Assembly (NCBI RefSeq): GCF_030709675.1
Contig: NZ_JAUZQD010000017.1
Span: 62,001 to 126,000, forward strand
DNA from: Symbioplanes lichenis
GTDB lineage: Bacteria > Actinomycetota > Actinomycetes > Mycobacteriales > Micromonosporaceae
Direction of reading: 5' to 3'
Length of the DNA stretch: 64,000 nt
Below the pieces are notes generated by a model. The model was not told the origin of the DNA, searched no databases, and saw only the letters and a list, made by a program, of their open reading frames with translations. Numbering within the stretch: the first letter of the stretch is position 1; the number at the start of each line of letters is the position of its first letter. The translations under genes were made by a program, and so were the position numbers. This document shows positions 1 through 8,408 of the stretch, piece after piece.

Positions 1-365
1 GCCGTGTTCGTCGAGGCGAGGCGCTTGGCCACGCCGTAGGTCGTGGGGCCGGCGAGACCCGCGGCGGGCTTGATGCCGTACCTCTGCTGGAATTTCTTGA
101 TGGCCTTGCAGTCGGCGGCGGACTGCTTGCCGTCGACCGTGACGGCGCCGAAGCCGCCCAGCTTCTTGAGGTAGCCCTCGACCTGCTTCTGGTACTTGCC
201 CTTGGCGCACGAGGCCGCGGCGGCCTTCGTGACGACGACGGCGGCCACCGGCGCCGCCGTGACCACGGGTGCGGCGGTGGCCGCGCCCGGGCTCACGACG
301 GCGGCCAGGCCACCGCCGACCGCGCATGCCGTCAGAACGGCGGCTGTTCGTCCGGAAACCCCCAC
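1..365 (-). CDS. Exported peptidoglycan-binding protein (N-terminal part, runs off window)
   Basis: The frame starts at GTG 365-363 with a GGGGAGGGG ribosome binding site just upstream and leaves the window after 121 codons. Residues 1-45 form an Ala/Val-rich export signal. Residues 53-118 look like a peptidoglycan-binding type 1 domain: Cys53 and Cys86, a KKFQQRYGIKPA core and a closing GPTTYGVAKRL helix. In this family the domain usually anchors a wall hydrolase or L,D-transpeptidase to the cell wall. The catalytic part, if any, lies outside the window, so the enzyme class cannot be named. The next gene on the same strand (CAP protein) ends 111 bases upstream, so this gene probably has its own promoter. 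Confidence 0.7.
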   Translation of the reverse strand, partial: MGVSGRTAAVLTACAVGGGLAAVVSPGAATAAPVVTAAPVAAVVVTKAAAASCAKGKYQKQVEGYLKKLGGFGAVTVDGKQSAADCKAIKKFQQRYGIKPAAGLAGPTTYGVAKRLASTNT

Positions 366-476
366 AGTGTGCCCCTCCCCAGGAAGCCGGAAGACGTGTC
401 TCGATATAGAAACACACCGAAGCGGGGAGGAAGATCGGCAAATTGACTGGTGGCACGAAGCCGGGAGGGCGGAACC

Positions 477-1394
477 TCACTGCGGAGTGGCGAAATCCTG
501 CACCCAGTAGGGCGTACGGTCCGGCGCGAAGGCCAGACCGAGACCGACCTGCTGCAGCTTGCAGTCCATGATGTTCTCGCGGTGCTCGGGGCTGTTCATC
601 CAGCCCTTGACCACCTCGTAGACGCTGTCCTGGCCGCGCGCGATGTTCTCGCCGTAGCGCTTCCAGCGGTAGCCGGCGCCCTCGACCCGCTCGCCGGCCA
701 TGTCGCCGTTGGGGCTCTCGTGGGCGAAGTAGCCCCGGCGGGCCATGTCGGCGGCGTGCTCGTTGGCCGCCCGGATCAGCCGCCGGTCGGCGCTGACGCC
801 GCCACAGCCGCCGTCGCGCCGGTTCTGGTTGACGAGCTCGAGGGCCTGGCGCTGGACGTCGCCGCGGGGATCCGACGACAGCGCCTGGCTCTTGGTCACG
901 TCGCGGTGCGCGGCGGCCGTGAGCGATCCGGCCCCGGGCTCGGCCTGCTGGGCGGCGGCCCGCTGCGGTTGCTGGGCCGGGCGCTGGAACGCGGCCGGCC
1001 GCCGCGGGCGCTCGACCGGGGCAGCGCCGGCCGGCTCGTCCGACGGAGACGGCGCGGGGCCTCCGGGCCGCCTGGGCGTCCGGGTCGCGGCGGCGGAAGG
1101 CTCGCCATCACCAGCGGGATCGTCCCCGGGCGAGGGATCATCCGCAGCAAAGGATGCCGGGCCGCGATCGTCCGCAGCAAAAGAAGCCGGGTCGCGGTCG
1201 TCCGCAGCAAAGGAAGCCGGGTCGCGGTCGTCCGCGGGCAGCTCCGGCAGATCCGGTACGTCGTCCATGGCACCGGCCGCGGGGATCGCCGGCAGGTCCG
1301 GAGCAGTCTCCGCACCGGCCGTGGTGGCGACCATGACTCCGCCGGCCAGCACCGCCGACACCGCGACGGCCACGACGACAGCGGGCTTGCGCAT
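477..1394 (-). CDS. Secreted CAP-domain (SCP/PR-1 type) protein
   Basis: 305 aa. The start is ATG 1394 because it is preceded by a GAAGGGAA ribosome binding site and begins a clear signal peptide (MRKPAVVVAVAVSAVL). The middle (about residues 30-150) is Asp/Pro/Ala-rich and low in complexity, with a ten-residue unit DDRDPASFAA repeated about three times. The C-terminal 125 residues are a CAP domain with NEHAADM, GENIARG and WMNSPEHRENIMD. CAP proteins are secreted and in bacteria mostly of unknown biochemical role; this single-domain form with a disordered linker is common in actinomycetes. It probably sits at the cell surface. Its stop lies 111 bases before the next gene on the strand. Confidence 0.88.
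   Translation of the reverse strand: MRKPAVVVAVAVSAVLAGGVMVATTAGAETAPDLPAIPAAGAMDDVPDLPELPADDRDPASFAADDRDPASFAADDRGPASFAADDPSPGDDPAGDGEPSAAATRTPRRPGGPAPSPSDEPAGAAPVERPRRPAAFQRPAQQPQRAAAQQAEPGAGSLTAAAHRDVTKSQALSSDPRGDVQRQALELVNQNRRDGGCGGVSADRRLIRAANEHAADMARRGYFAHESPNGDMAGERVEGAGYRWKRYGENIARGQDSVYEVVKGWMNSPEHRENIMDCKLQQVGLGLAFAPDRTPYWVQDFATPQ
1141..1230. repeat. 30-bp in-frame tandem repeat, 3 copies, inside the CAP gene
   Basis: Three near-identical 30-base units begin at 1141, 1171 and 1201. Each encodes one DDR(D/G)PASFAA decapeptide on the minus strand. The period is a multiple of three, so the frame is kept. Confidence 0.9.
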
Positions 1395-1660
1395 GCCGTA
1401 GTTCCCTTCGTTGTCCTCGTCGGTGGCACGCCTGGCGCCACCCTCGACGGGGTCCAACGCGGCGAACCCGGCGGGGTGACTACTGGATCATTTCCGGCCC
1501 CTCGGCGAGAAACCGCGTAACATGCGCGCTGACCTGGACAAACCTCGAACGGCCCGACGCACAGTCGCACCGGCAAAAGGGACGCTTCATCCGTACGGGG
1601 TAACCCGGCCGGGCCCTCTTGCCGACCGACCGAACGGTCCCGCCGCCCCGGCGCCGTGGC

Positions 1661-1666
1661 TACCGT
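1661..1666 (+). promoter_or_regulatory. Leaderless -10 element TACCGT for the acyltransferase
   Basis: TACCGT occupies -12 to -7 relative to GTG 1673, the spacing expected when transcription starts on the first base of the start codon. There is no Shine-Dalgarno sequence. This decides the start of the gene. Confidence 0.6.
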
Positions 1667-1672
1667 TCCACG

Positions 1673-2899
1673 GTGCGCAACCGCTACCTGGACCTGCTGA
1701 GGGCCGCCGCCATCGCGCGGGTCGTGGTCTACCACCTGTTCGGCTGGCCGTGGCTGTCGATCCTGCTGCCCGCCATGGGCATCATGTTCGCGCTGGCCGG
1801 GTCGCTGACCGCCGCCTCGCTCGACAAGCGTGCGGCCAAGGCCGTGGTGACCTCCCGCGTGCGCCGCCTGCTGCCCCCGTTGTGGCTGCTGGGGGCGATC
1901 GCCGTCCCGGCCATGCTGTACGCCGGATGGGAGGGCGAGTCCCCGTACAGCTGGAAGCTGGCGTTGTGGATCCTGCCGCTCGGTGACCCGCCCGGCAGCA
2001 CGGCCGGCATCGACGTGTGGGAGCCGCTCTGGTACATCCGGGCGTACCTGTGGTTCGTGCTGCTGACCCCCCTGCTCTACGCGGCGTGGAAGAAGGCGTC
2101 GTGGGCGCTGGTCGCCGTCCCGATCCTGCTGCTGGCCGGACTGGACAAGACCGGCTTCGAGCTGCCGTTCGGGCGGGCGGACGCGGCGATGTGGGACTTC
2201 GTCACGTACGGGGCGTGCTGGATCGCCGGCTTCGCCCACCACGACGGGCGCCTGCACCGCCTGCGCGGCGGCGTCGTGTATCCCGTCGCGATCGTTCTGG
2301 GTGCGCTGGCCCTCTACTGGTTGCACGGTCACCCGGGCGAGGGCGGCTGGGACCTCAACGACGTGCCGGAGTCGCAGGCGCTGTGGTCCCTCGCCTTCGT
2401 GCTGGTGGTGCTGCGCTGGCAGCCGGACATGACGTGGCTGGCCTACCTGCGCCCGGCCGACCGGACCGTGAGCCTGCTCAACAACCGCGCGGTGACGATC
2501 TATCTGTGGCACAACATCGCCATCGCCGCCATCTGGCCGGTGCTGACGCTGCTCGCCCTGGACGACCTCGGCGGCGGCATGGAGGGCCCGGTCTCGCTGG
2601 CGATGACGCTGGTGCTGACGGCGCTCGCGGTGCTGCTCTTCGGCTGGGCGGAGGACCTGGCCGCGAAGCGCCGCCCGCGCCTGTGGCCGGCCGCCGCGAC
2701 ACCCCGCCCGCCCCGCGAGCCGGTCGCCCCCACCCCGGATCCCGCACCGGCGGCCCCGGTTCACCCGGACGGCCCGCCGCTGTCCGAGCGCACCACGATC
2801 AATCTGCACCCCGGGCCGCCGCCGGTCAGGGAGGAGCCCCGCGACCCCTACGGCGAGGAGCCCGTGGTCTCGTGGTTCGGCGACAGAGACCGCCGGTGA
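1673..2899 (+). CDS. Membrane acyltransferase, acyltransferase_3 family
   Basis: 408 aa from GTG 1673; an upstream in-frame TTG at 1619 is less likely because the -10 element and family-typical start (VRNRYLDLLRAAAI) fit 1673. About ten hydrophobic helices span residues 1-345, followed by a Pro-rich cytoplasmic tail of about 65 residues. The family (OafA/OpgC-like) transfers acyl groups, usually acetyl or succinyl, to extracellular glycans or lipids. The N-terminal RNRYLDLLRAAAI and YHLFGW correspond to the conserved Arg and His region. The substrate is unknown. The gene is divergent from the CAP gene across about 280 bases and converges on the SDR gene with one base between stops. Confidence 0.82.
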   Translation: MRNRYLDLLRAAAIARVVVYHLFGWPWLSILLPAMGIMFALAGSLTAASLDKRAAKAVVTSRVRRLLPPLWLLGAIAVPAMLYAGWEGESPYSWKLALWILPLGDPPGSTAGIDVWEPLWYIRAYLWFVLLTPLLYAAWKKASWALVAVPILLLAGLDKTGFELPFGRADAAMWDFVTYGACWIAGFAHHDGRLHRLRGGVVYPVAIVLGALALYWLHGHPGEGGWDLNDVPESQALWSLAFVLVVLRWQPDMTWLAYLRPADRTVSLLNNRAVTIYLWHNIAIAAIWPVLTLLALDDLGGGMEGPVSLAMTLVLTALAVLLFGWAEDLAAKRRPRLWPAAATPRPPREPVAPTPDPAPAAPVHPDGPPLSERTTINLHPGPPPVREEPRDPYGEEPVVSWFGDRDRR

Positions 2900-2900
2900 C

Positions 2901-3560
2901 CTATTTCAGGACGCTGCCGCCGTCGACGAGCGCCACGGTCCCGGTCACGTAGTCCTGGTCGAGCAGCGCCACGTACGCCTTGGCCGCGTCCGACGGCTCG
3001 GCCACCCGTCCCAGGAGCGTGCCCGCGCCGAGCCGGTCGAGCAGCCCCTCCGGCGCCTGGGACCACAGCGGCGTCCGCACGATCCCGGGGGCGACGACGT
3101 TGACCCGGATCGGCGCGAGCTCGATGGCGAGCGATCGGGCGGCGGCGATCACGGCGCCCCCGATCGTGGACCCGAGCAGCCGGCCCGGGCCCCCGTGGAA
3201 CGCGGCGGCGCCGGCGGTCAGCGTCACGGATCCACTCGCGCCGAGGGTCGGCAACGCCAGCCGTACGGCATCCAGCGCCCGGAACAGCCGTACGTCGAAG
3301 AAGTCCCGCGCCCGTACCGGGTCGTACTCCGTGATCGGCCCGCTGACCAGCTCGTCGCCGGCGGTGTAGACGAGGTGGTCGAAGGCGCCGGCCGCGGCGA
3401 AGAAGGCGGCCAGCGACGCCGGCGAGGTGACGTCGGCGCCGGACGAGCGGGATCCCACGGTGACCCGGGCGCCGGTGGCCGCCGCGGCCTCGGCGACGGC
3501 CCGGCCGATGCCGCTGGAGCCGCCGAGGACGATGACATGGGATGCAGCACTGAGTGACAT
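2901..3560 (-). CDS. SDR-family protein lacking the usual Ser-Tyr-Lys active site
   Basis: 219 aa, starting at ATG 3560. The nucleotide-binding loop GGSSGIGRAV (residues 13-22), the ELAPIRVNVVAPG segment and the terminal VDGG are typical of classical short-chain dehydrogenases. Where YxxxK should be, the protein reads GPGRLLGSTIGGA, and the active-site Ser is replaced within VTLTAG. Related Tyr-less SDR proteins exist in actinomycetes, so this may be a subfamily with another chemistry or a binding role. It lies 43 bases downstream of the LysR gene on the same strand and is likely its co-transcribed partner. Confidence 0.8.
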   Translation of the reverse strand: MSLSAASHVIVLGGSSGIGRAVAEAAAATGARVTVGSRSSGADVTSPASLAAFFAAAGAFDHLVYTAGDELVSGPITEYDPVRARDFFDVRLFRALDAVRLALPTLGASGSVTLTAGAAAFHGGPGRLLGSTIGGAVIAAARSLAIELAPIRVNVVAPGIVRTPLWSQAPEGLLDRLGAGTLLGRVAEPSDAAKAYVALLDQDYVTGTVALVDGGSVLK

Positions 3561-3603
3561 GCGTCCAGCCTCGCGGCCTCGGCCGGGCCACGTCCAAGAC
3601 CGA

Positions 3604-4476
3604 TCAGGCGTCAGTTGATGCCGCATCGGCATGAGCCGCGCGCAGCAGCCCGGGCCCGGCGGCCATCAGCTCGCGCAGTACCGGCGACCGGCGGCGGGCG
3701 TCGGTCACCAGGCAGACCTGCGCGGGCGGCAGGTCCCTCACCCGCGCGAACGTCACGTCCGGCCGCCGGTAGTAGCGGGTGGCCGACTCGGCGATCACGA
3801 CGACCCCGCGACCGGCGGCGACCTGCTCGAACTTCTCCTCCACGGTCGGCGTGACGGCGCAGCTCGCCGGGAGCGTGACCGGGCCGGGCCAGCCGGGCAC
3901 GGCCGCCGCGGGCTGGGCCAGCGCGTCCCCGGCCAGGTCGGCCAGGGAGACCTCACCCTTCCCGGCGTACGGGTGACCGACCGGCAGGGCCACCGCCCGC
4001 GGCTCGGCATAGAGGTCCACCACGGTGAGCCCGTCGTCGTCGAACGGCCGCTGGGCGAGACAGGCGTCGAACCGGCCGTCGCGCAGGCCGGTGAGCTGGT
4101 CGGTCCACGAGGTGCGCAGCATGTCGACGCGCAGCCCCGGGAAGCGCCGCTCCAGGTGGCGCACCACCGGGGTGAGGATCGACCCGGGCAGGAAACCGAT
4201 GGTCAGCGTCTGCCCCTCGCGTACCCGGCGTTGCAGGGTCTCGGCCGCCCGCAGCAGGCCGGGGGCCTCCCGCAGGAGCCGCTCCCCCGCGGCCGTCAGG
4301 CGAGTGCCGGAGCGCGACCGGTCGAAGAGCGTGACCCCCAGCTCGCGCTCCAGGGCCGTGATCGCGCGGCTGAGCGCCGGCTGGGCGAGGTGCAGCGCCT
4401 CGGCGGCCCGCCCGTAGTTGAGGGTGCCGGCCAGCGTGACGAAGTACCGCAGCCGGCGCAGGTCCAGATCAGCCAC
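3604..4476 (-). CDS. LysR-type transcriptional regulator
   Basis: 290 aa from GTG 4476. The N-terminal winged helix-turn-helix reads RYFVTLAGTLNYGRAAEAL then QPALSRAITALERELG, the standard LysR DNA-binding region; residues 90-285 are the effector-binding domain. A TATCGT -10-like hexamer lies at -14 to -9, so the transcript probably has a leader of only a few bases. The gene is divergent from the chemosensory operon and lies directly upstream of the SDR gene, which is its most likely target. The ligand is unknown. Confidence 0.88.
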   Translation of the reverse strand: MADLDLRRLRYFVTLAGTLNYGRAAEALHLAQPALSRAITALERELGVTLFDRSRSGTRLTAAGERLLREAPGLLRAAETLQRRVREGQTLTIGFLPGSILTPVVRHLERRFPGLRVDMLRTSWTDQLTGLRDGRFDACLAQRPFDDDGLTVVDLYAEPRAVALPVGHPYAGKGEVSLADLAGDALAQPAAAVPGWPGPVTLPASCAVTPTVEEKFEQVAAGRGVVVIAESATRYYRRPDVTFARVRDLPPAQVCLVTDARRRSPVLRELMAAGPGLLRAAHADAASTDA

Positions 4477-4532
4477 GGGGAACGACGATAGCCGAGTGAA
4501 ACAATCTCGCCATAAACGACTGATTTGCCCGC

Positions 4533-4538
4533 TAGCCT
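4533..4538 (+). promoter_or_regulatory. Leaderless -10 element TAGCCT of the chemosensory operon
   Basis: TAGCCT sits at -12 to -7 of ATG 4545 with no ribosome binding site between. It is the only visible promoter for the seven overlapping genes that follow. Confidence 0.6.
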
Positions 4539-4544
4539 GAGCGA

Positions 4545-5036
4545 ATGGTGCAGCCCGGACAAACGGCTACCGCCGCGACCGGTGGGCCGGGCGAGGCGTC
4601 GGCCCTGGTCTTCCGGGCCGGCACGCTGCTGTGCGCGCTGCGCCTCGACGAGGTCATCGAGACGATGCGGCCGCTGGCCACGCATCCGCTGGCCGGCACT
4701 CCGCCCTATGTGAGCGGGATCTGCATCATGCGCGGCCTCCCCACGCTGGTCGTCGACGTGGCGCGGCTGCTCGGCGGCGGGACGGCGGACGTCACGCGGT
4801 TCGTGGCGGTGCGGTCCGAGCGCGGTCCGGTGGCGTTCGCGACGGGCGAGATCTCCGGGGTCCGGGCCGTGGCGGCGGATCCGCAGGCCCGGCACGAGGC
4901 GCTGCTCGGGGACGCCCCGGCGCGGCTGGTGGCGGCGGTCGGCACGATCGACGCCGAGCCGGTGCTGCTGTTGCAGAGCATGCGGCTCGTACCCGACGAG
5001 GTGTGGGCGGCCGCGGCCGCGGCGGGGTCGCCATGA
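4545..5036 (+). CDS. cheW: CheW-like coupling protein (first of the operon)
   Basis: 163 aa, a single CheW domain from about residue 18 to 155. CheW adaptors link chemoreceptors to CheA. Recognisable stretches are LVFRAGTLLCALRLDEVIETMRP and PYVSGICIMRGLPTLVVDVARLLG, the conserved CheW core. First gene of a tightly packed operon; its TGA overlaps the ATG of cheR by four bases. A second, different CheW gene follows CheR, as in Wsp-type pathways that use two adaptors. Confidence 0.88.
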   Translation: MVQPGQTATAATGGPGEASALVFRAGTLLCALRLDEVIETMRPLATHPLAGTPPYVSGICIMRGLPTLVVDVARLLGGGTADVTRFVAVRSERGPVAFATGEISGVRAVAADPQARHEALLGDAPARLVAAVGTIDAEPVLLLQSMRLVPDEVWAAAAAAGSP

Positions 5037-6415
5037 TCGCGCAGGCGGGGGTGCCCCGCTTCCGGCGGGTGCTCGCGGCCCGGCTGGGCTGGAACTTCGA
5101 CGACAACGACGCCGGCCACCTGGGTCAGGTGCTCGGACGGCGGGCCGAGGCGACCGGGTACGGCACGGACGTCTATCTGGACCGGCTCGGGACCGGCGAC
5201 TGGGACGCGGAGACGACCGTGCTCGCCGAGCTGCTGACCATCAACGAGACGTACTTCTTCCGGCACGCCGAGCAGTTCCGGGCCCTGGCCGAGGTGGCGC
5301 TGCCCGAGCGGATCCGCGACCGGGAGGCGCACCGGGTGCTCCGGATGCTGTCCGTCGGATGCTCGTCGGGCGAGGAGGCGTACACGCTGGCGATCGTCGG
5401 GCGGACCGTCCAGCGCGATCCCGGCTGGACCGTCTCCGTGCTGGGTCTCGACGCGAGCCCGGCGGTGCTCGCGCGGGCCGAGGCGGCGCGCTATTCCGCG
5501 TGGTCGCTGCGGGAGACACCGGACGGCGTACGCCAGCGCTGGTTCCGCCCCGACGACAGCCACTACGTGCTCGACGAGCGGATCCGCCGGGCCGTGCGGT
5601 TCAAGCTGTGCAACGTGGCCGAGGCGGACGATCCGGTGTGGCGCCCCGGCCAGTACGACGTCGTCTTCTGCCGCAACCTGCTGATGTACCTGACGCCCGA
5701 GGTGCAGGCCGGGCTGATCCGGCGGATGACGGACGCGCTGGCCCCGGGCGGCTTCCTCTTCCTGGGCCACACGGACACGCTGGGCAGCCGCCCCGAGGGG
5801 CTCGAGCCGCAGCACACCCACGGGACGTTCTACTACCGGCGGGGTGCGAGCGGGGCCCCGGCACCGAGGCGGGAGCCGGTGGTGGTGCACACCCCGGTGA
5901 TCGAGCCGCCCGAGCCGGAGCCGGACCGCCGGACGTACGACCGCGCCTACACGCTGCTGCGCGACGAGCGTTTCACCGAGGCGCTGGCCGTGCTGGTGCC
6001 CCGGGACCGGCGTGACCATCTGCTGCGCGGCGTGCTGCTGGTGCAGGCCGGGCGGCTCGACGAGGCGGAGACGGACGCGCGGCGGCTGGTCGCCTCGGAC
6101 GGGCTGGATCCCGACGCGCACCAGCTGCTGGGCGTCTGCGCGGAGGGGCGCGGAGCGGACGCGGTGACGGCGGCGGAGCAGTACCGGCTGGCGGCGTACC
6201 TGGACACGGGCTTCGCCATGCCACGGCTGCGGCTGGGCCTGCTGGCCCGGCGCCGGGGCGACAACCGCTCGGCCGCCGGCGAGCTGGAGCAGGCGCTGGT
6301 GCTGCTGAACCGCGAGCGCGAGGACCGGATCGTGCTGTTCGGCGGCGGGTTCGGCCGGGTCGCCCTGGCCACGCTGTGCCGCACCGAGCTGGACGCGTGC
6401 GGGGTGCGCCGGTGA
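5033..6415 (+). CDS. cheR: CheR methyltransferase with C-terminal TPR-like region
   Basis: 460 aa. CheR methylates receptor glutamates using S-adenosylmethionine. Residues 1-275 contain the all-helical N-domain, NETYFFR (71-77), the SAM-binding VGCSSGEEAYTLA (108-120) and FCRNLLMYL. A Pro-rich linker leads to residues 300-460, a helical-repeat (TPR-like) region with QAGRLDEAE and repeated Leu/Ala helices. TPR-bearing CheR is the form found in Wsp and other non-flagellar chemosensory systems (WspC). The start is ATG 5033, overlapping the cheW stop as ATGA. Confidence 0.9.
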   Translation: MIAQAGVPRFRRVLAARLGWNFDDNDAGHLGQVLGRRAEATGYGTDVYLDRLGTGDWDAETTVLAELLTINETYFFRHAEQFRALAEVALPERIRDREAHRVLRMLSVGCSSGEEAYTLAIVGRTVQRDPGWTVSVLGLDASPAVLARAEAARYSAWSLRETPDGVRQRWFRPDDSHYVLDERIRRAVRFKLCNVAEADDPVWRPGQYDVVFCRNLLMYLTPEVQAGLIRRMTDALAPGGFLFLGHTDTLGSRPEGLEPQHTHGTFYYRRGASGAPAPRREPVVVHTPVIEPPEPEPDRRTYDRAYTLLRDERFTEALAVLVPRDRRDHLLRGVLLVQAGRLDEAETDARRLVASDGLDPDAHQLLGVCAEGRGADAVTAAEQYRLAAYLDTGFAMPRLRLGLLARRRGDNRSAAGELEQALVLLNREREDRIVLFGGGFGRVALATLCRTELDACGVRR

Positions 6416-6942
6416 GCCCCGAGGTCCGGCAGCGGCTCGACACGCTGCGCACGGACTTCGACCGGTCGTTCGCCGAGCCCGCCCGGCGCCACGAGGAGCA
6501 GTTCGCCGAGCTGCTGGCGGTGCGCGCGGGCGGGCGCCCGTACGCGCTGCTGCTCTCCCAGGCGTCGGGGCTCTATTCCGACAAGCCGGTGACGCCGTTG
6601 CCGGGGCCGCAGGTCGCCCTGCTGGGGCTGGCCGGTTTCGGCGGCGCCACCGTCCCCGTCTACGACCTGGCCGCCCTGCTCGGGCACGCCCAGCCGGAGC
6701 GTCCCCGCTGGCTGGTCTCGGCGGCCGGGTCGCCGCCGCTCGCCCTGGCCTTCCACGAGCTCGACGGGCACTACCGCATCACGACCACCGAGATCGTGGG
6801 CGCCACCGGCGGAGCCGGGCGCGAGCTGGTCAGCGGCATGGTCCCGCTGCCCGGCGGCACCCGCCCGCTCATCGACCTGCCGGCGGCGCGGGCCGTGGTG
6901 CACCGCCTGACCGGCCACACCGACGTACGCGAGGAGCACTGA
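6412..6942 (+). CDS. Second CheW-like coupling protein
   Basis: 176 aa from GTG 6412, which overlaps the cheR stop as GTGA. An N-terminal helical extension of about 45 residues precedes a diverged CheW domain (LAVRAGGRPYALLLSQASGL, then GATVPVYDLAALLG). It occupies the position of WspD in the Wsp gene order. Diverged CheW proteins can act at a different stoichiometry or compete with the first CheW. The stop overlaps the MCP start as TGATG. Confidence 0.8.
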   Translation: MSPEVRQRLDTLRTDFDRSFAEPARRHEEQFAELLAVRAGGRPYALLLSQASGLYSDKPVTPLPGPQVALLGLAGFGGATVPVYDLAALLGHAQPERPRWLVSAAGSPPLALAFHELDGHYRITTTEIVGATGGAGRELVSGMVPLPGGTRPLIDLPAARAVVHRLTGHTDVREEH

Positions 6943-8408
6943 TGGCACGGCGCACCTTCGGCAACAAGCTCGCGCTGAGCTTCGGCATCACCGTGGCGCT
7001 GACCCTGGTCATGGGCGTCGCGTCCGTGGGCGCGCTCACCCTGGTGGTGAACGCCAAGGACGACGCCATCAGCCTGGCCTCCGGCGCGCTGGTCGACGCC
7101 GAGCACCTGACGACCAAGGCCGAGACCCGGATCGGCGACTGGCGGCTCTATCTGCTGACCGGCTCGCAGGAGAACCTGGACCAGGCCGACGCGGACCGGC
7201 AGGACTTCCTCGACATGCTGGCCAAGCTGCGGTCGACGCTCACCGACCCGGCCGCGCTGTCGTTGCTCGCCACGGTCGCCGCGGCCGAGGAGAAGCACGC
7301 CGCGGCCCTGCAGACCGTCGCCGAGACCCGGGCCAAGCTGACCACCTTCGCCGATGTCGGGCAGCTCAACGCCACTGCGGTCGGGCCCCTGCGCGACGAG
7401 CTGCGCAGCGCGATCGCCGCCCTCATCGGCCGGGTCCGTACGGACGTCGAGGCCGCCCGCGAGCAGTCCTCCACCCGCGCCACCCAGTCGATCGTGATCA
7501 TCGTCGTGGTCGGCCTGCTGTCGATCTGCTTCTCGGCGGCGGTCGCGTGGCGGCTGAGCCGGGACCTGCGCCGGGAGGTCGGCGCGGCCGTCGGGCACAT
7601 CCAGAGCTCGTCGGCGCAGCTCGAGGCGGCCGCGTCGCAGCAGGCCGGGGGCGGCCGCGACCAGGCCAGCGCCATGAACGAGATCACCACGACGATCAGC
7701 GAGCTGCTCATCACCTCGCGGCAGATCGCCGACAGCGCCCAGCGGGTGTCGCAGATCGCCGAGGAGACCTCGGACGCGGCCCGCACGGGTGACGCCACCA
7801 TCGACCAGACCCGGGCGTCGATCGCGGCGATCCGGACCCAGGTCGACCAGATCGTGCAGCACATGCTGGCCCTGGGCGAGAAGTCGCAGCAGATCGGCAG
7901 CGTGGTGGACCTGGTCTCCGAGCTGGCCGAGCAGACCAACATCCTGGCCATCAACGCGACCATCGAGGCCAGCGGGGCCGGGGAGTGGGGGCGGCGCTTC
8001 GCGGTGGTCGCCGAGGAGATCCGCAAGCTCGCCGACCGTACGGCCGGATCGGCCAAGGAGATCCGCGCGCTCATCGAGGACGTCCGCGGCGCGGTCAACA
8101 CGACCGTCATGGCCACCGAGATCGGGGCGAAGTCGGTCGACGCGGGCGCCCGGCAGTTCGACGACGCCACGAACTCGTTCCGGCGCATCGCCCAGCTGGT
8201 GGCGACCACGAACGACGCGACCCGCGAGATCGAGCTGTCGACCAAGCAGCAGACCACGGCGGTCGAGCAGGTCAACGTCGCCGCCTCCGACACCGCCCGG
8301 GTGACCCGGGAGACCGAGGCCAGCGCGGTGCAGACCCGCCAGACCGCGGCGCACCTGTCCAGCCTCTCCGGCGACCTGCTCGAGCTGGTGGGCACCGGCC
8401 GGTCATGA
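6942..8408 (+). CDS. Methyl-accepting chemoreceptor (MCP)
   Basis: 488 aa. TM1 is about residues 12-36 and TM2 about 183-203, enclosing a roughly 145-residue helical sensor region of four-helix-bundle type. After TM2 only a short link leads to the cytoplasmic coiled coil; no clear HAMP domain is visible. The signalling tip (330-367) reads EQTNILAINATIEASGAG followed by RRFAVVAEEIRKLADRT, the hallmark of MCPs. No C-terminal CheR-tethering pentapeptide is seen. As the only receptor in the operon it presumably feeds the downstream CheA directly. The ligand is unknown. Confidence 0.93.
   Translation: MARRTFGNKLALSFGITVALTLVMGVASVGALTLVVNAKDDAISLASGALVDAEHLTTKAETRIGDWRLYLLTGSQENLDQADADRQDFLDMLAKLRSTLTDPAALSLLATVAAAEEKHAAALQTVAETRAKLTTFADVGQLNATAVGPLRDELRSAIAALIGRVRTDVEAAREQSSTRATQSIVIIVVVGLLSICFSAAVAWRLSRDLRREVGAAVGHIQSSSAQLEAAASQQAGGGRDQASAMNEITTTISELLITSRQIADSAQRVSQIAEETSDAARTGDATIDQTRASIAAIRTQVDQIVQHMLALGEKSQQIGSVVDLVSELAEQTNILAINATIEASGAGEWGRRFAVVAEEIRKLADRTAGSAKEIRALIEDVRGAVNTTVMATEIGAKSVDAGARQFDDATNSFRRIAQLVATTNDATREIELSTKQQTTAVEQVNVAASDTARVTRETEASAVQTRQTAAHLSSLSGDLLELVGTGRS

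Noticed and set aside
1619..1672. TTG 1619 as start of the membrane acyltransferase
   Set aside because: It would add an 18-residue Arg/Pro-rich stretch encoded by the promoter region, while GTG 1673 fits the -10 element and the family start.
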